Assembly: GCF_005434975.1 (NCBI RefSeq)
Contig: NZ_SKCJ01000001.1
Span: 186,001 to 250,000, forward strand
Length of the DNA stretch: 64,000 nt
Origin: Parerythrobacter lutipelagi
Lineage (GTDB): Bacteria; Pseudomonadota; Alphaproteobacteria; Sphingomonadales; Sphingomonadaceae
Direction of reading: 5' to 3'
Part shown: positions 34,609 to 43,792 of the stretch, one piece after another
Layout: each line of letters opens with the position of its first letter
Numbering within the stretch: the stretch's first letter is position 1
Made by a program: the position numbers and the translations under genes
Notes under the pieces: model-generated
What the model saw: only the letters and a program-made list of their open reading frames with translations
Databases searched by the model: none
Told to the model about the DNA's origin: nothing

Positions 34609-36594
34609 TTACCCGCCCGCATGATAAAAATCATACACCGTCCGCGCCACGGTCTCGCTCACGCCTGGCGCGCGTTGCAGGTCTTCGAGCGAGGCGGCCC
34701 TTACCTTGCCCGCTGTGCCAAAATGCAGCAGCAACGCCCGTTTGCGGGCCGGACCGATGCCGGGGATCTCGTCGAGCGGTGAGGCGGTGATAGCACGGCT
34801 GCGCTTCGCCCGGTGCGCCCCGATGGCGTAGCGGTGCACTTCGTCGCGCAAGGTCTGGAGGTAGAACAGGAGCGGCGAGTTGGTTGGCAGCGTTTTCTCT
34901 CGTCCGTCGGGGAAATGAAACACCTCGCGCCCCTCGCGCCCGTGATGCGGCCCCTTGGCGATGGCAATCAGCGGAACATCCTCGATGCCGAGTTCCTCCA
35001 GCGTATCGCGCACGCTCGACATCTGGCCTTTGCCGCCGTCGATCAGCACCAGATCGGGCCAATTGTCGTGATGGGTTCCCTTGTCGGCTGCTGAGCTGGT
35101 GTCGCTGTCCTCGCGCTCCGATTCCGCCAGCTTGCGAAACCGCCGCCGCATGACTTCGCGCATCATCCCGAAATCGTCGTTGGTCTGCGCTTCGCGGATG
35201 TTGAACTTGCGATACTGGTTTTTAAGGAAACCTTCCGCGCCTGCGACCACCATGGCGCCAACCGCCTTGGTGCCCTGAATGTGGCTGTTGTCGTACACTT
35301 CGATCCGTCGCGGTACGCTTTCGAGTTCGAGAAACTCCGCCAGCTCGCGCTGGATTTTCGCTTTGGTCCCGCTTTCCGCCATGCGCCGTTCGAGCGCTTC
35401 TGTCGCGTTCCGGCTCGCCTGCTCCATGAGCTTGCGACGGTCACCACGCTGCGGGACCGATAGCACCACCTTGCGGCCCGCTAGCTCGCTCAGCGCCTGC
35501 TCTATCAATTTGCTCTCCGGCAGCGCGCGATCGACCAGCACCATCGGCGGGGGCGGCACTTCCTCATAGAATTGCAGGATGACATCGGACAGCACCTTGG
35601 CCTCCTCGACATCCCTGGTGTGCGTCGGGAAGATTGCCCGGTGGCCCCAGTTCTGGCCGCCGCGAATGAAAAACGCCTGGATGCCGACCTGCCCGACCTT
35701 GGAAGCGAGCGCGAAAACATCGGCATCGCCCACGCCTTGCGCATTGATCGCCTGGCTGCCCTGAATGAAAGTCGCAGCGCGCAACCGGTCGCGCAGGATC
35801 GCGGCGGTCTCGAAGTCGAGATCCTCCGAAGCCTTGCGCATTTGCTGCTCGAGGTCGTGCTGCACCTGCCCCGATTTGCCTGACAGGAAGTCCTTCGTCT
35901 GGTCGACCAGAGCGTTGTAATCGGCTTCGCTTATCCGTCCCACGCACGGCGCGCTACAGCGCTTGATCTGGTAGAGCAGGCACGGGCGATCACGGCGGCT
36001 GAAGAAGCTGTCCGTACAGCTGCGCAACAGAAACAGTTTTTGCAGCGCGTTGATCGTGGTGTTGACGCTGCCTGCACTCGCAAAAGGCCCGTAGTAATTG
36101 CCCTTGGCCTTGCGCGCACCGCGATGTTTCATGATGCGCGGGAAATCATGTCCGGTGCGCAGCAGGATGAAGGGGAAGCTCTTGTCATCACGCAGCAGCA
36201 CGTTGAATGGCGGCCGGAAGCGTTTGACCAGTTGAGCCTCGAGCAGGAGCGCTTCTGCCTCGGAGTTGGTGGTGACGATCTCCATCGCGCGGCATTGGCT
36301 GACCATTCGCTGCAGCCGGTTGGTCAGCCCCTGCACCTGGGCGTAATTAGCCACACGGTTTTTCAGCGCACGCGCCTTGCCGACATACAGCACGTCTCCG
36401 CGCGCATCGAGCATGCGGTAAACCCCGGGTACCGGCTTGAGCGTCTTCACTGTCTCGCGGATTGCCTTGACGCCCGCCTCGAGATCGGGCTGCGCGCTGG
36501 CAACAGTATAGGTGGCGCGATCCTCGTTGAAGCGCTCTGCCCCATCGGGTTTCGACCGGGGGTCGCTGGGCTTTTCTGCAGGTGTCCGGGCCAT
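34609..36594 (-). CDS. uvrC: Excinuclease ABC subunit C
   Basis: UvrC makes the two incisions of nucleotide excision repair. The 661-residue product has a GIY-YIG nuclease domain near residue 45-130 (GVYRMLDARGDVLYVGKARA), the RPFNVLLRDDKSFPFI-type linker, the cysteine-containing YQIKRCSAPCVGRI, a UVR segment, and the RNase H-like half with EVYDNSHIQG and LVLIDGGKGQM. It ends with helix-hairpin-helix DEIPGIGPARKRALLLHFG. I use the ATG at 36594 (MARTPAEK); one five codons earlier at 36609 is possible. The frame remains open further upstream, but that part is antisense to mipZ and is not UvrC-like. It is divergent from mipZ. Confidence 0.96.
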   Translation of the reverse strand: MARTPAEKPSDPRSKPDGAERFNEDRATYTVASAQPDLEAGVKAIRETVKTLKPVPGVYRMLDARGDVLYVGKARALKNRVANYAQVQGLTNRLQRMVSQCRAMEIVTTNSEAEALLLEAQLVKRFRPPFNVLLRDDKSFPFILLRTGHDFPRIMKHRGARKAKGNYYGPFASAGSVNTTINALQKLFLLRSCTDSFFSRRDRPCLLYQIKRCSAPCVGRISEADYNALVDQTKDFLSGKSGQVQHDLEQQMRKASEDLDFETAAILRDRLRAATFIQGSQAINAQGVGDADVFALASKVGQVGIQAFFIRGGQNWGHRAIFPTHTRDVEEAKVLSDVILQFYEEVPPPPMVLVDRALPESKLIEQALSELAGRKVVLSVPQRGDRRKLMEQASRNATEALERRMAESGTKAKIQRELAEFLELESVPRRIEVYDNSHIQGTKAVGAMVVAGAEGFLKNQYRKFNIREAQTNDDFGMMREVMRRRFRKLAESEREDSDTSSAADKGTHHDNWPDLVLIDGGKGQMSSVRDTLEELGIEDVPLIAIAKGPHHGREGREVFHFPDGREKTLPTNSPLLFYLQTLRDEVHRYAIGAHRAKRSRAITASPLDEIPGIGPARKRALLLHFGTAGKVRAASLEDLQRAPGVSETVARTVYDFYHAGG

Positions 36595-36692
36595 CTTGGC
36601 ACACAGCATAGGCGGTTGTGCCGGGCGATGAAGGGCAAAAACGCGCGGCGCAGCGTTTGTGTAAATTCTTCGCCTGCAGCCTGTAAACAACT

Positions 36693-36701
36693 TGTGGATA
36701 A
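36693..36701 (-). promoter_or_regulatory. Perfect DnaA box in the uvrC-mipZ divergent region
   Basis: TGTGGATAA on the plus strand is TTATCCACA on the minus strand, the strongest known DnaA-box consensus. A weaker similar element, TGTAAACAA, lies 11 bases to its left. It is about 80 bases ahead of the mipZ start. I see no other perfect box in the window's gaps. Confidence 0.6.
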
Positions 36702-36731
36702 GTTGCGAGTAGGCAAGGTACGAGTTGGGGC

Positions 36732-36745
36732 GCGACTCGAGTCGC
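36732..36745. promoter_or_regulatory. 14-base perfect palindrome ahead of mipZ
   Basis: GCGACTCGAGTCGC reads the same on both strands and lies 27 bases before the mipZ ATG, so it could be an operator overlapping the core promoter. No known regulator site is recognised in it. Confidence 0.4.
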
Positions 36746-36772
36746 ACAAAAACAAAACGGGAGAGCCGGGAG

Positions 36773-37747
36773 ATGACTCCAGGCGGCGCAGCGAATTCGA
36801 ACTGGGAGAACGGCGAACACGCCGGCCGCGTAATCGACGATATGGCAGGACGGAATCTGCCCAATCGCCACACGATCGTTTTCGCCAATGAGAAGGGCGG
36901 CGTCGGCAAGACGACACTCGCGTTCCACACCGCGATTGCGTTATCAAATCGCGGTTATCGCGTGCTGGCAATCGATCTGGATGCGCGCCAGCGCAGCTTG
37001 GCCCGGACGATCGAAAACCGGCACGGCGCGGTTGTTTGTCTCGGTCTCGATCTGCCGACCCCGAAATGCAGTGTCCTCGACAGATCGAGCGGAGCAATGC
37101 TGTCGCAGGAAATTCTCCGGCTGGGCGCTCAATGCGACGTTATCATTATCGATGCACCGGGTCACGATGTTCCGGTCGTGCGCCGCGCAGTCGCCATTGC
37201 CGACACCTTGGTCACTCCGGTCAACGCATCGTTCTTCGATCTCGACGTGCTGGCTCGCTTCGACCCGGTGAGCCACCGCATCCGGGAAGCGGGGCCGTTC
37301 GCCCGCACGGTGCTTGAACTGCGCACTGAACAGGCGGCTCGCGGTCTGCAGCGGGCAGACTGGATCGTGGCCAAAAACCGCATTCGCACCAGTGAGAAAT
37401 CGCATCTGGCACGCACTTTGCCCCAACTTGACCAGATCGCATCGTCTTTCGGATTGCGCATTGCAGAAGGCTTGCGAGAGCGCGTTGCGTATCGCGCCTT
37501 GCTGCAATTCGGACTGACCGCCTCGGATTTGGCCGCAATTCCGCAGATGCAGGGATTTCGCATGCGTGACGATGGCGCGCTGGCCCGATTTGTCGATGGC
37601 CTGGCCCTTCCCGCACCTACGATGCCGCAGCGTCAGCCCATCCGCCGTTATGCCGCGAAGGTGCCGCAGCGCACACGCGAAGATTATACAAATTCGTTGC
37701 AAAACCACCTCTACCCCCTTGTTGGCGAGCGCGCCGCGATCGCTTGA
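36773..37747 (+). CDS. mipZ: MipZ-type division-plane ATPase (ParA/MinD superfamily)
   Basis: MipZ inhibits FtsZ near the poles so that division occurs at midcell in alphaproteobacteria. From the ATG at 36773 (GGGAG just ahead) the product is 324 residues. It shows the P-loop VFANEKGGVGKTTLAFH, then IDLDARQRSLARTIENR, which matches the MipZ-specific signature, a Walker B-like IIIDAPGHD, and WIVAKNRIRTSEKS with GLRERVAYRALLQFGLT, also MipZ-like. GGVGKTT replaces the GGAGKST of Caulobacter MipZ and the C-terminus is about 50 residues longer than usual, so it may be a paralogue. A DnaA box and a palindrome lie in its upstream region. Confidence 0.78.
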   Translation: MTPGGAANSNWENGEHAGRVIDDMAGRNLPNRHTIVFANEKGGVGKTTLAFHTAIALSNRGYRVLAIDLDARQRSLARTIENRHGAVVCLGLDLPTPKCSVLDRSSGAMLSQEILRLGAQCDVIIIDAPGHDVPVVRRAVAIADTLVTPVNASFFDLDVLARFDPVSHRIREAGPFARTVLELRTEQAARGLQRADWIVAKNRIRTSEKSHLARTLPQLDQIASSFGLRIAEGLRERVAYRALLQFGLTASDLAAIPQMQGFRMRDDGALARFVDGLALPAPTMPQRQPIRRYAAKVPQRTREDYTNSLQNHLYPLVGERAAIA

Positions 37748-37850
37748 TGCTGATCGCTAGCGGGGCCGCCGCCATTGACGCGGGGCGGCAAGCTGTTACG
37801 CCTCTTCGTCTTGAGACCTGCGCGAAGCGGGCCGCCGGAGGAGATCGCCC

Positions 37851-39545
37851 TTGCGACAGTTGCAGGGTATGGATGCCAGCTTTGTTGCGCTGGAGACGCG
37901 CAACTCGCCGATGCACATCGGCTCGATTCTGATTTATAATCCCGCAACGGCGCCAGGGGGCTTCGTACGGTTCAAAGACATTCTCGGGTTTCTGGAAGAC
38001 CGGTTGAAGATGTCGACCACCATGCGCCAGCGTCTGGTGCGGGTGCCGCTCGATCTCGATTATCCCTATTGGGTCGAGGATCCGGATTTCGATCTCGAGT
38101 ACCACGTCCGCCATGTTGCCCTGCCCGAGCCCGGCGACTGGCGACAGCTGTGTATCCAGGCGGCGCGAATTTTCGCTCGCCCGCTCGACCTCGAACGACC
38201 GCCGTGGGAATTCACGGTGGTTGAAGGGCTCGACAATGTCGAAGGCATTCCCAAAGGCAGCTACGCCTATATCACCAAGGTGCACCACGCCGCGATCGAC
38301 GGGATGAGCGGGATCGACCTGATGGAGGTCACCCACACGCTGAATCCGGGAGACCCTCCGCCCGACACACCCGACACCTGGAAGCCGGAGAAAGTGCCGA
38401 ACGCGGTCGAATTGCTTGGCAAGAGCTACTTAAACGCAATCACCAATCCTTTCAAGCAATTGGAAGTCGCCGCCAAGGCTGCACCGGGACTGGCCAAGGC
38501 CATCAAGGGGTTTGCGACAAAAGAATTCGATCTCTCGCGTGAGATGATCGCGCCCAAGACGCGGTTCAATCGCAAGATTTCTCCGCATCGTGTGGTTGAA
38601 GGCCGCAGCGTCCCGCTGGCGGACATCAAGGCAATCCGCGCGCTTGCGCCCGATGCCAAGGTCAATGATGTGTTCCTCGCGATCATCGGCGGTGCCATGC
38701 GCCGCTATCTGGAATCCAAAGGTGACCTGCCGGACAAGACACTGACCGCGATGGCACCAATTTCAGTGCGCTCGTCAGGCGAGAAAAATGCGATGGGCAA
38801 CCAGGTTGCCGCGATGATCGCGCCCTTGGGCACGCACATAGCCGATCCGGCCGAACGTCTGGCCTATGTCCACGACCGGACGACCAATTCCAAGGCAATG
38901 ACCGACGCGATCGGCGCGCGCAACATGACGGAAGTGAGCAAGGTCAGCCCCGCGCTCTACATGGCCTTGGGGGCCCAGCTTTACACGAGGCTCAGCCTCG
39001 CGGACCGCGGCGTCGGACCGCCCTTTACCACCGTCGTGACCAATGTGCCCGGCCCGCCCGTGCCGATCTATTCGGCGGGGGCTAAGCTTGAGAGCATGAT
39101 GGGGCTGATCTGCCTCACCGATGGCATGGGCCTCGCGCATGTCGTGCAAAGCTATACCAGCGAAGCGACCATCAGCTTCACCGCATGCCGCGAATTGCTG
39201 CCCGATCCGGAATTCTACGCCGATTGCATTCAGGAGAGTTTCGAGGAGTTCCGTGAGGCGGCGAAGGCCACCACAGCCGGCACCGCCAAGAAAAAACCGT
39301 CAGAACCTGCCAAGTCGGGATCGACCGGTAAGCCGGCGGCGGCGAAGAAATCAGCGGCATCGAACCGCGCCAAAAAATCTGCACCGGCCAAATCGGGTGC
39401 GACCAGCGCGAAACCGACAGAGAAAAAGAAACAGCCTGCCCCCAAGAAGCGGGCCGCCAAGAAGCCGGCGCCAAAGACCGGCACCAAGAAAAAAGCAGCG
39501 CCGAAAAAGCCTGCCGGGAGCAACAAAGGAACCAATTCCAAGTGA
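37851..39545 (+). CDS. Wax ester synthase/diacylglycerol acyltransferase (WS/DGAT) with a Lys/Pro/Ala tail
   Basis: The enzyme esterifies fatty alcohols or diacylglycerol with acyl-CoA to make storage lipid. The start is a TTG, supported by GGAGGAG eight bases before it (an ATG at 37869 is the fallback). The catalytic HHAAIDG is at 145-151, and the later blocks NDVFLAIIGGAMRRYL and VTNVPGPPVPIYSAGAKLES are typical. Residues about 472-564 form a disordered tail rich in Lys, Ala, Pro and Ser, resembling histone H1 or PhaF-type tails. The stop overlaps a GTG that starts a hydrolase gene. Confidence 0.92.
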   Translation: MRQLQGMDASFVALETRNSPMHIGSILIYNPATAPGGFVRFKDILGFLEDRLKMSTTMRQRLVRVPLDLDYPYWVEDPDFDLEYHVRHVALPEPGDWRQLCIQAARIFARPLDLERPPWEFTVVEGLDNVEGIPKGSYAYITKVHHAAIDGMSGIDLMEVTHTLNPGDPPPDTPDTWKPEKVPNAVELLGKSYLNAITNPFKQLEVAAKAAPGLAKAIKGFATKEFDLSREMIAPKTRFNRKISPHRVVEGRSVPLADIKAIRALAPDAKVNDVFLAIIGGAMRRYLESKGDLPDKTLTAMAPISVRSSGEKNAMGNQVAAMIAPLGTHIADPAERLAYVHDRTTNSKAMTDAIGARNMTEVSKVSPALYMALGAQLYTRLSLADRGVGPPFTTVVTNVPGPPVPIYSAGAKLESMMGLICLTDGMGLAHVVQSYTSEATISFTACRELLPDPEFYADCIQESFEEFREAAKATTAGTAKKKPSEPAKSGSTGKPAAAKKSAASNRAKKSAPAKSGATSAKPTEKKKQPAPKKRAAKKPAPKTGTKKKAAPKKPAGSNKGTNSK

Positions 39546-40351
39546 GCACCACCACAGCTGCGGCTTATGCCGAATCGACCGCCCGTCCGCCGAGCGCCAT
39601 TCTGACGCTTGCCGAACCGGGCCGCGCCATGGCCGAGCTGGCAAGCTTTTATGCACTGCGACCGCTGATGAGCGCGCTGCCCAAGGGCGATGGGCACGGA
39701 GTGCTCGTGCTGCCCGGCTTCATGGCGACTGATACGTCGACCAAGCCGATGCGCAAGCTGCTCGACAGTCTCGGCTATGTATCCGCCGGATGGTGCCTTG
39801 GGCGGAATGTGCGGGTGGACAACGCCCGCATCGAAGCCATGATGCTCTGCGTCGACGAGCTGTTCGAGAACACCGGGCAGAAAATCTCGATCATCGGCTG
39901 GAGCCTTGGCGGCGTGTTCGCGCGGGAACTCGCCAAACTTGCTCCGGAAAAGGTCCGGCAGGTGATCTCGCTCGGCAGCCCGATCAGCGATGATCGCAAT
40001 CACACCAATGCGCGCCGCCTGTTCGAATATCTCAACGGGCAAGAACCCGAGCCGATGAAGGAAGGCAATTTTGCCAAATTGCACGAAGCGCCGCCGGTGC
40101 CGACAACATCGATCCTGACCAAGACAGACGGTGTCGTCCATTGGCGCGGATCGGTCCAGTTCCCGGATGATGCGAACCACGGTCAGACCGAGAATATCGA
40201 AGTGCTCGCCAGCCATTGCGGCATGGGCGTAAACCCGGCTGTGTTGTATGCGATCGCCAATCGGCTGGCGCAGGCTGAAGGTGCGTGGGAACCGTTCCGC
40301 GCACGCGGGCTGGCGGCCCTCGCCTTCCCGCGCACGCGACTTCTGAACTAA
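39542..40351 (+). CDS. Alpha/beta hydrolase (esterase/lipase-like), coupled to WS/DGAT
   Basis: The 269-residue protein begins at a GTG overlapping the WS/DGAT stop (GTGA). It shows GHGVLVLPGFMATDTSTKPM (oxyanion strand), the nucleophile elbow IIGWSLGGVFA, and a late HCGMGVNPAVLYAIA containing the likely catalytic histidine. A lipid-active hydrolase paired with a wax/triacylglycerol synthase suggests storage-lipid turnover, which is an inference. There is no signal peptide. It ends one base before the convergent TonB receptor gene. Confidence 0.86.
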   Translation: MSTTTAAAYAESTARPPSAILTLAEPGRAMAELASFYALRPLMSALPKGDGHGVLVLPGFMATDTSTKPMRKLLDSLGYVSAGWCLGRNVRVDNARIEAMMLCVDELFENTGQKISIIGWSLGGVFARELAKLAPEKVRQVISLGSPISDDRNHTNARRLFEYLNGQEPEPMKEGNFAKLHEAPPVPTTSILTKTDGVVHWRGSVQFPDDANHGQTENIEVLASHCGMGVNPAVLYAIANRLAQAEGAWEPFRARGLAALAFPRTRLLN

Positions 40352-40352
40352 G

Positions 40353-43301
40353 CTAAAAGATCTTCCGGAATTCGACTTCGACTGTCCTGCCTAGCGGGTC
40401 GATCAGGCTCGGCTGGTAACTGAGCGGAACCGTTCCCGTGCTGTCGGTAACTCGCTGCTGCGCGTCGAGGATGTTGTTCGCACGGATCGAGAACCGCGCG
40501 CCCTTCCAGAAACCGGGTTCATCGTCCTTGCCGGTGAGCCATTTCTGCTGCTCGAGGTCGACGAACAGCCGCAGGTCGAAAGTTACGTAATCATCAAAGA
40601 AGAGATCGCTCGAACCGGGCAGACCGGATCCGGCAATCCGCGATTCGCCCGTGTAATTGCCCGACAGTCGCAAACCGAAGCCTTTGTGGAACAGGCCGCC
40701 TTCCAGCCGCACCGTGTGGCGCGGCAGACCACCGCTCCCAAGCGCGTCTCCATCAAGCAGGTCGAAAATCGGCACGCCGGGCGCAACCAGTGCCTGGCTT
40801 TCAAGTTCTATCGTATGATTGACCGATAAAAACCAGCGGCCCTGCCCATCGCCGCGTCCGCCTGGCCCAAATCCACCGCGGCCGCCGCCACGTCTTGCCC
40901 CACCACTGCGTCCGGTTGCCTCACCGCTGGCTCGCTGACCGTCGGCGCTACACAGGCGCGCTCGAAGCTGCGCCAGCTTTTCAGGGTCGATTTCGCCGTC
41001 TGGTCCGCGCAGCCGATCCAGCATTTGCTCCGGGAGTGCCGACAGATCAGGCAGGCTGCCGTCTTCGGGCACCTTGCAGACCGCTTCGCGAATTTGCGCC
41101 ATGCGTTCCGGATCGAATGCGCCACCGGGAGGGCCGCCTTCGCCCGAGCACAAGCGCTGCTGCAATTGCTTGACCCGTTCGGGATCGACTTGCCCCTCTT
41201 CATTGAGCAGCCGCGCCCGCATGCGCTCTGGCAAAACGGAAAAGTCGAAGCTGGTCGGATCTTCCAAAGCGCAGAATTTCGCACGAAGTTCAGCAAACTG
41301 CGCCGGATCGAATTGGCCAGGGCCACCGCCCTGCCCGCGGCCTTGCCCATTGGCTTCTGTTTCTCTGTTTTCCGCTGCTTGGCCCGATGGCGGACCGCCT
41401 GAGCCTCCGGGGCCGCCGCGACCCGGTCCGCCCGGTTGCGGGGGTTTTCCGACGCGCCCCGACATGTTGAAGCCGTATCGGATGCGTGTGCTATTGCGCT
41501 CGGCAAAGGTGATGGGGCGGCGATCGATCGAAATCAGCCGGTTGTTGTTATCCCGCTCGACCCGGTCGGCAAAAGCGGACTCCACCGCTGGGGTGAGAAC
41601 AGGGAAGCTCTCAGTCACGTCATCCGACCGGTTGCGAAAATATTCGAACTGGACGTTGGTTCGATCGAACAGGTCGAGATTGTAGTAGGCGCCGAGCTTG
41701 ATGTCGCTTTGCTTCTCGGCATTGAGCAACGGATTTCCGCCGGTGGTGACTGTCGCCAGCACAGTTTCGTTATTGGTCAGGTCGAACACCGGTACGTTGA
41801 ATGTCGTGATCTCCGGAGCGCCCAGTTGTGTCAGAGAAGGCGCTTGATCGCGTTCGGTGTAGCTGGCGGTGAGGCTGAGCCGCTCACCGATCCGCCAGTT
41901 GATGCCGGAGCTCCAGTTATACAGCGTGCCGAAGTCTGAAAGATCATCGACCCCTGCGTTCAGGTTGAGCGTGATGTTCCCAATCGCACCGAGGAAACCC
42001 TCGTCTGCGCTGGTCAGGGGAAGGCCCATGTTGAACCCGCCTTCGACCCGGCTCCTGCTGAATTGCACTGGCCCGGCGGCTGTGCGCGTATCCTCGCTAT
42101 CGATGCGGTTCCATTTGTAACCGGTCTTCACGGTCAACGAGGCGTCGCCTGCCGGCAACACGAAGGGGTTGCCCTGCACAGTCAGCAGCGAGTCGGCCGT
42201 CCATGTCCGGCTGATCGCTTCGTCCTTCCCTGCAGCAGCAAGAGCGGGCAAGGGTCCGTCGATCGCCAGCGTGCCGGCAGCAGCCGCATCCTGCAGCGCC
42301 TGCGTATCGCGTCGGCGATCGATCAGCGTATCGGACCATGTCCGGTTGAGATCGAGAGTAAGCGTTGCATCCCAGTCACCGACCGGCCTGCCAATGGAAC
42401 TGCCGAACGACAGCGAAGTCGATTCGGTTCTGCGTTCCAGCGGGTCGTCATCCAGCGTACGAAGTTCGCTTGCTCCGCCAAAGGTCAGCAGCACCGACTC
42501 GAGACCGGACAGCGATCTGCTGTTCTGCCGCTGGATATTGCCATTGAGTGAGACCGTACCGTCACCCGGATTGGGCCCGAGAACGGTGTTGTAGGTTGTC
42601 TCCAGCTCGATGCTCTCACTGTCCGACGCCAGACTACGGAAGGCGGCCGGATCAGGATCGGTCGCAACTGTCGGAACACTGCCCTGAGTCTGAGTTATTT
42701 CGCGCTCGTCTTCAGTCAGGAGGCTGGAAATGTTGTACTCCGCACCAATGTTGAAGCGCTTGCTCCCGTCAATGGTCAGCAACGAAGATTCCAGCTCACC
42801 GCTCGCGCGCCCGCCCGCTGTCGGCCCGCCATACTCGACTTCAACCTCTCGACTGACGAAATCATCCTTGAGAATGAAGTTCACAACCCGCTGGGTCGCC
42901 GCAAAACCATATTGCAGAGCAACCTCTTCAGGCAGCACCTCGACTTTGCGAATGGCCTCGGGCGGATAGCGACCGAACTCGCGAAAGCTCGAAACACGCT
43001 GGCCATTGATCAGGAAAATGGGCCGACCGCTGCTACGTCCGTTTCCGGATGAGATTTGCGGGGACAATTGCTCGACCAGATCGGCAATGGAACCCGCACC
43101 GAACCCTTTGATTTCGCCTTCGTCTAGCTCCAGAATTGGGGGTAGATCGGTATCGACCTGACCGCGAATGCGTTCTGCAGTCACAATGATATCGTCATCA
43201 TAAACGTCAGCGCCAACGGACTGGCCCTCCTGCCCGAAGGCAGGAACAGACAAGGTCATTGCAATTGCAAGACATGAGACGGCGGAGCGGATCGGCTTCA
43301 A
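40353..43301 (-). CDS. TonB-dependent outer-membrane receptor with a Gly-rich, Cys-containing repeat insert
   Basis: The 982-residue protein has a signal peptide (MKPIRSAVSCLAIAMTLSVPAFG cut near residue 23), a plug domain (about 35-145; IIVTAERI, FLINGQRVSSFREF, VEVLPEEVALQYGF) and a beta-barrel ending in EFRKIF, the aromatic C-terminus of outer-membrane proteins. Between about residues 618 and 822 the barrel is interrupted by Gly/Pro-rich runs that enclose two tandem helical repeats of about 57 residues (664-721 and 729-786), each with two cysteines and a DPE-x-x-x-QL pattern. The insert is unusual for a receptor. The substrate is unknown. Confidence 0.88.
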   Translation of the reverse strand: MKPIRSAVSCLAIAMTLSVPAFGQEGQSVGADVYDDDIIVTAERIRGQVDTDLPPILELDEGEIKGFGAGSIADLVEQLSPQISSGNGRSSGRPIFLINGQRVSSFREFGRYPPEAIRKVEVLPEEVALQYGFAATQRVVNFILKDDFVSREVEVEYGGPTAGGRASGELESSLLTIDGSKRFNIGAEYNISSLLTEDEREITQTQGSVPTVATDPDPAAFRSLASDSESIELETTYNTVLGPNPGDGTVSLNGNIQRQNSRSLSGLESVLLTFGGASELRTLDDDPLERRTESTSLSFGSSIGRPVGDWDATLTLDLNRTWSDTLIDRRRDTQALQDAAAAGTLAIDGPLPALAAAGKDEAISRTWTADSLLTVQGNPFVLPAGDASLTVKTGYKWNRIDSEDTRTAAGPVQFSRSRVEGGFNMGLPLTSADEGFLGAIGNITLNLNAGVDDLSDFGTLYNWSSGINWRIGERLSLTASYTERDQAPSLTQLGAPEITTFNVPVFDLTNNETVLATVTTGGNPLLNAEKQSDIKLGAYYNLDLFDRTNVQFEYFRNRSDDVTESFPVLTPAVESAFADRVERDNNNRLISIDRRPITFAERNSTRIRYGFNMSGRVGKPPQPGGPGRGGPGGSGGPPSGQAAENRETEANGQGRGQGGGPGQFDPAQFAELRAKFCALEDPTSFDFSVLPERMRARLLNEEGQVDPERVKQLQQRLCSGEGGPPGGAFDPERMAQIREAVCKVPEDGSLPDLSALPEQMLDRLRGPDGEIDPEKLAQLRARLCSADGQRASGEATGRSGGARRGGGRGGFGPGGRGDGQGRWFLSVNHTIELESQALVAPGVPIFDLLDGDALGSGGLPRHTVRLEGGLFHKGFGLRLSGNYTGESRIAGSGLPGSSDLFFDDYVTFDLRLFVDLEQQKWLTGKDDEPGFWKGARFSIRANNILDAQQRVTDSTGTVPLSYQPSLIDPLGRTVEVEFRKIF

Positions 43302-43518
43302 GTCTTTAACTTCCTTGGAAATTCCCGGGAGAATACGAGCCTGGCGATGTCTTTGCCAACGGTTTCCCGCCGCAGCAACATGTTACAGGTAATGGATGGT
43401 CGCAAAGTCCTCATCTGAAAGCGCAACAATCGCCTTACGCACAACTCTTCCCTTTTATCCCTGCCACAGCTATGGGCGCGCAACATTATTAGACGAACTA
43501 CAAGGAAACCTGACACAG

Positions 43519-43776
43519 ATGGCAAAAGAAGAACTCCTCGAAATGCGCGGCAAGGTAGTGGAACTGCTGCCGAACGCGATGTTCCGGGTGGAGCTCGAAA
43601 ACGGCCATGAAGTGCTCGGGCACACTGCGGGCAAGATGCGCAAGAACCGCATCCGCGTTCTGGTTGGAGATGAAGTGCTGTGTGAACTCACGCCTTATGA
43701 TCTGACCAAGGCCCGTATCACCTATCGCTTCATGCCCGGCCGCGGTGGCCCCGGTCAGGGTCCCGGCCCTCAGTAA
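43519..43776 (+). CDS. infA: Translation initiation factor IF-1
   Basis: IF-1 binds the ribosomal A site during initiation. The ATG at 43519 gives the standard [20 protein letters not shown] start; an earlier in-frame start at 43396 adds unrelated sequence. The S1/OB-fold body ([32 protein letters not shown]) is complete at 85 residues, with a small Gly/Pro tail ([12 protein letters not shown]). It is divergent from the TonB receptor gene and heads the block infA-maf-RNase-yacG. Confidence 0.97.
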   Translation: MAKEELLEMRGKVVELLPNAMFRVELENGHEVLGHTAGKMRKNRIRVLVGDEVLCELTPYDLTKARITYRFMPGRGGPGQGPGPQ

Positions 43777-43792
43777 ACTGTAAGGAGCGCCA

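Noticed and set aside
36595-36930. N-terminal extension of uvrC upstream of 36609
   Set aside because: The frame is open but its product is unlike UvrC and is antisense to the mipZ start region.
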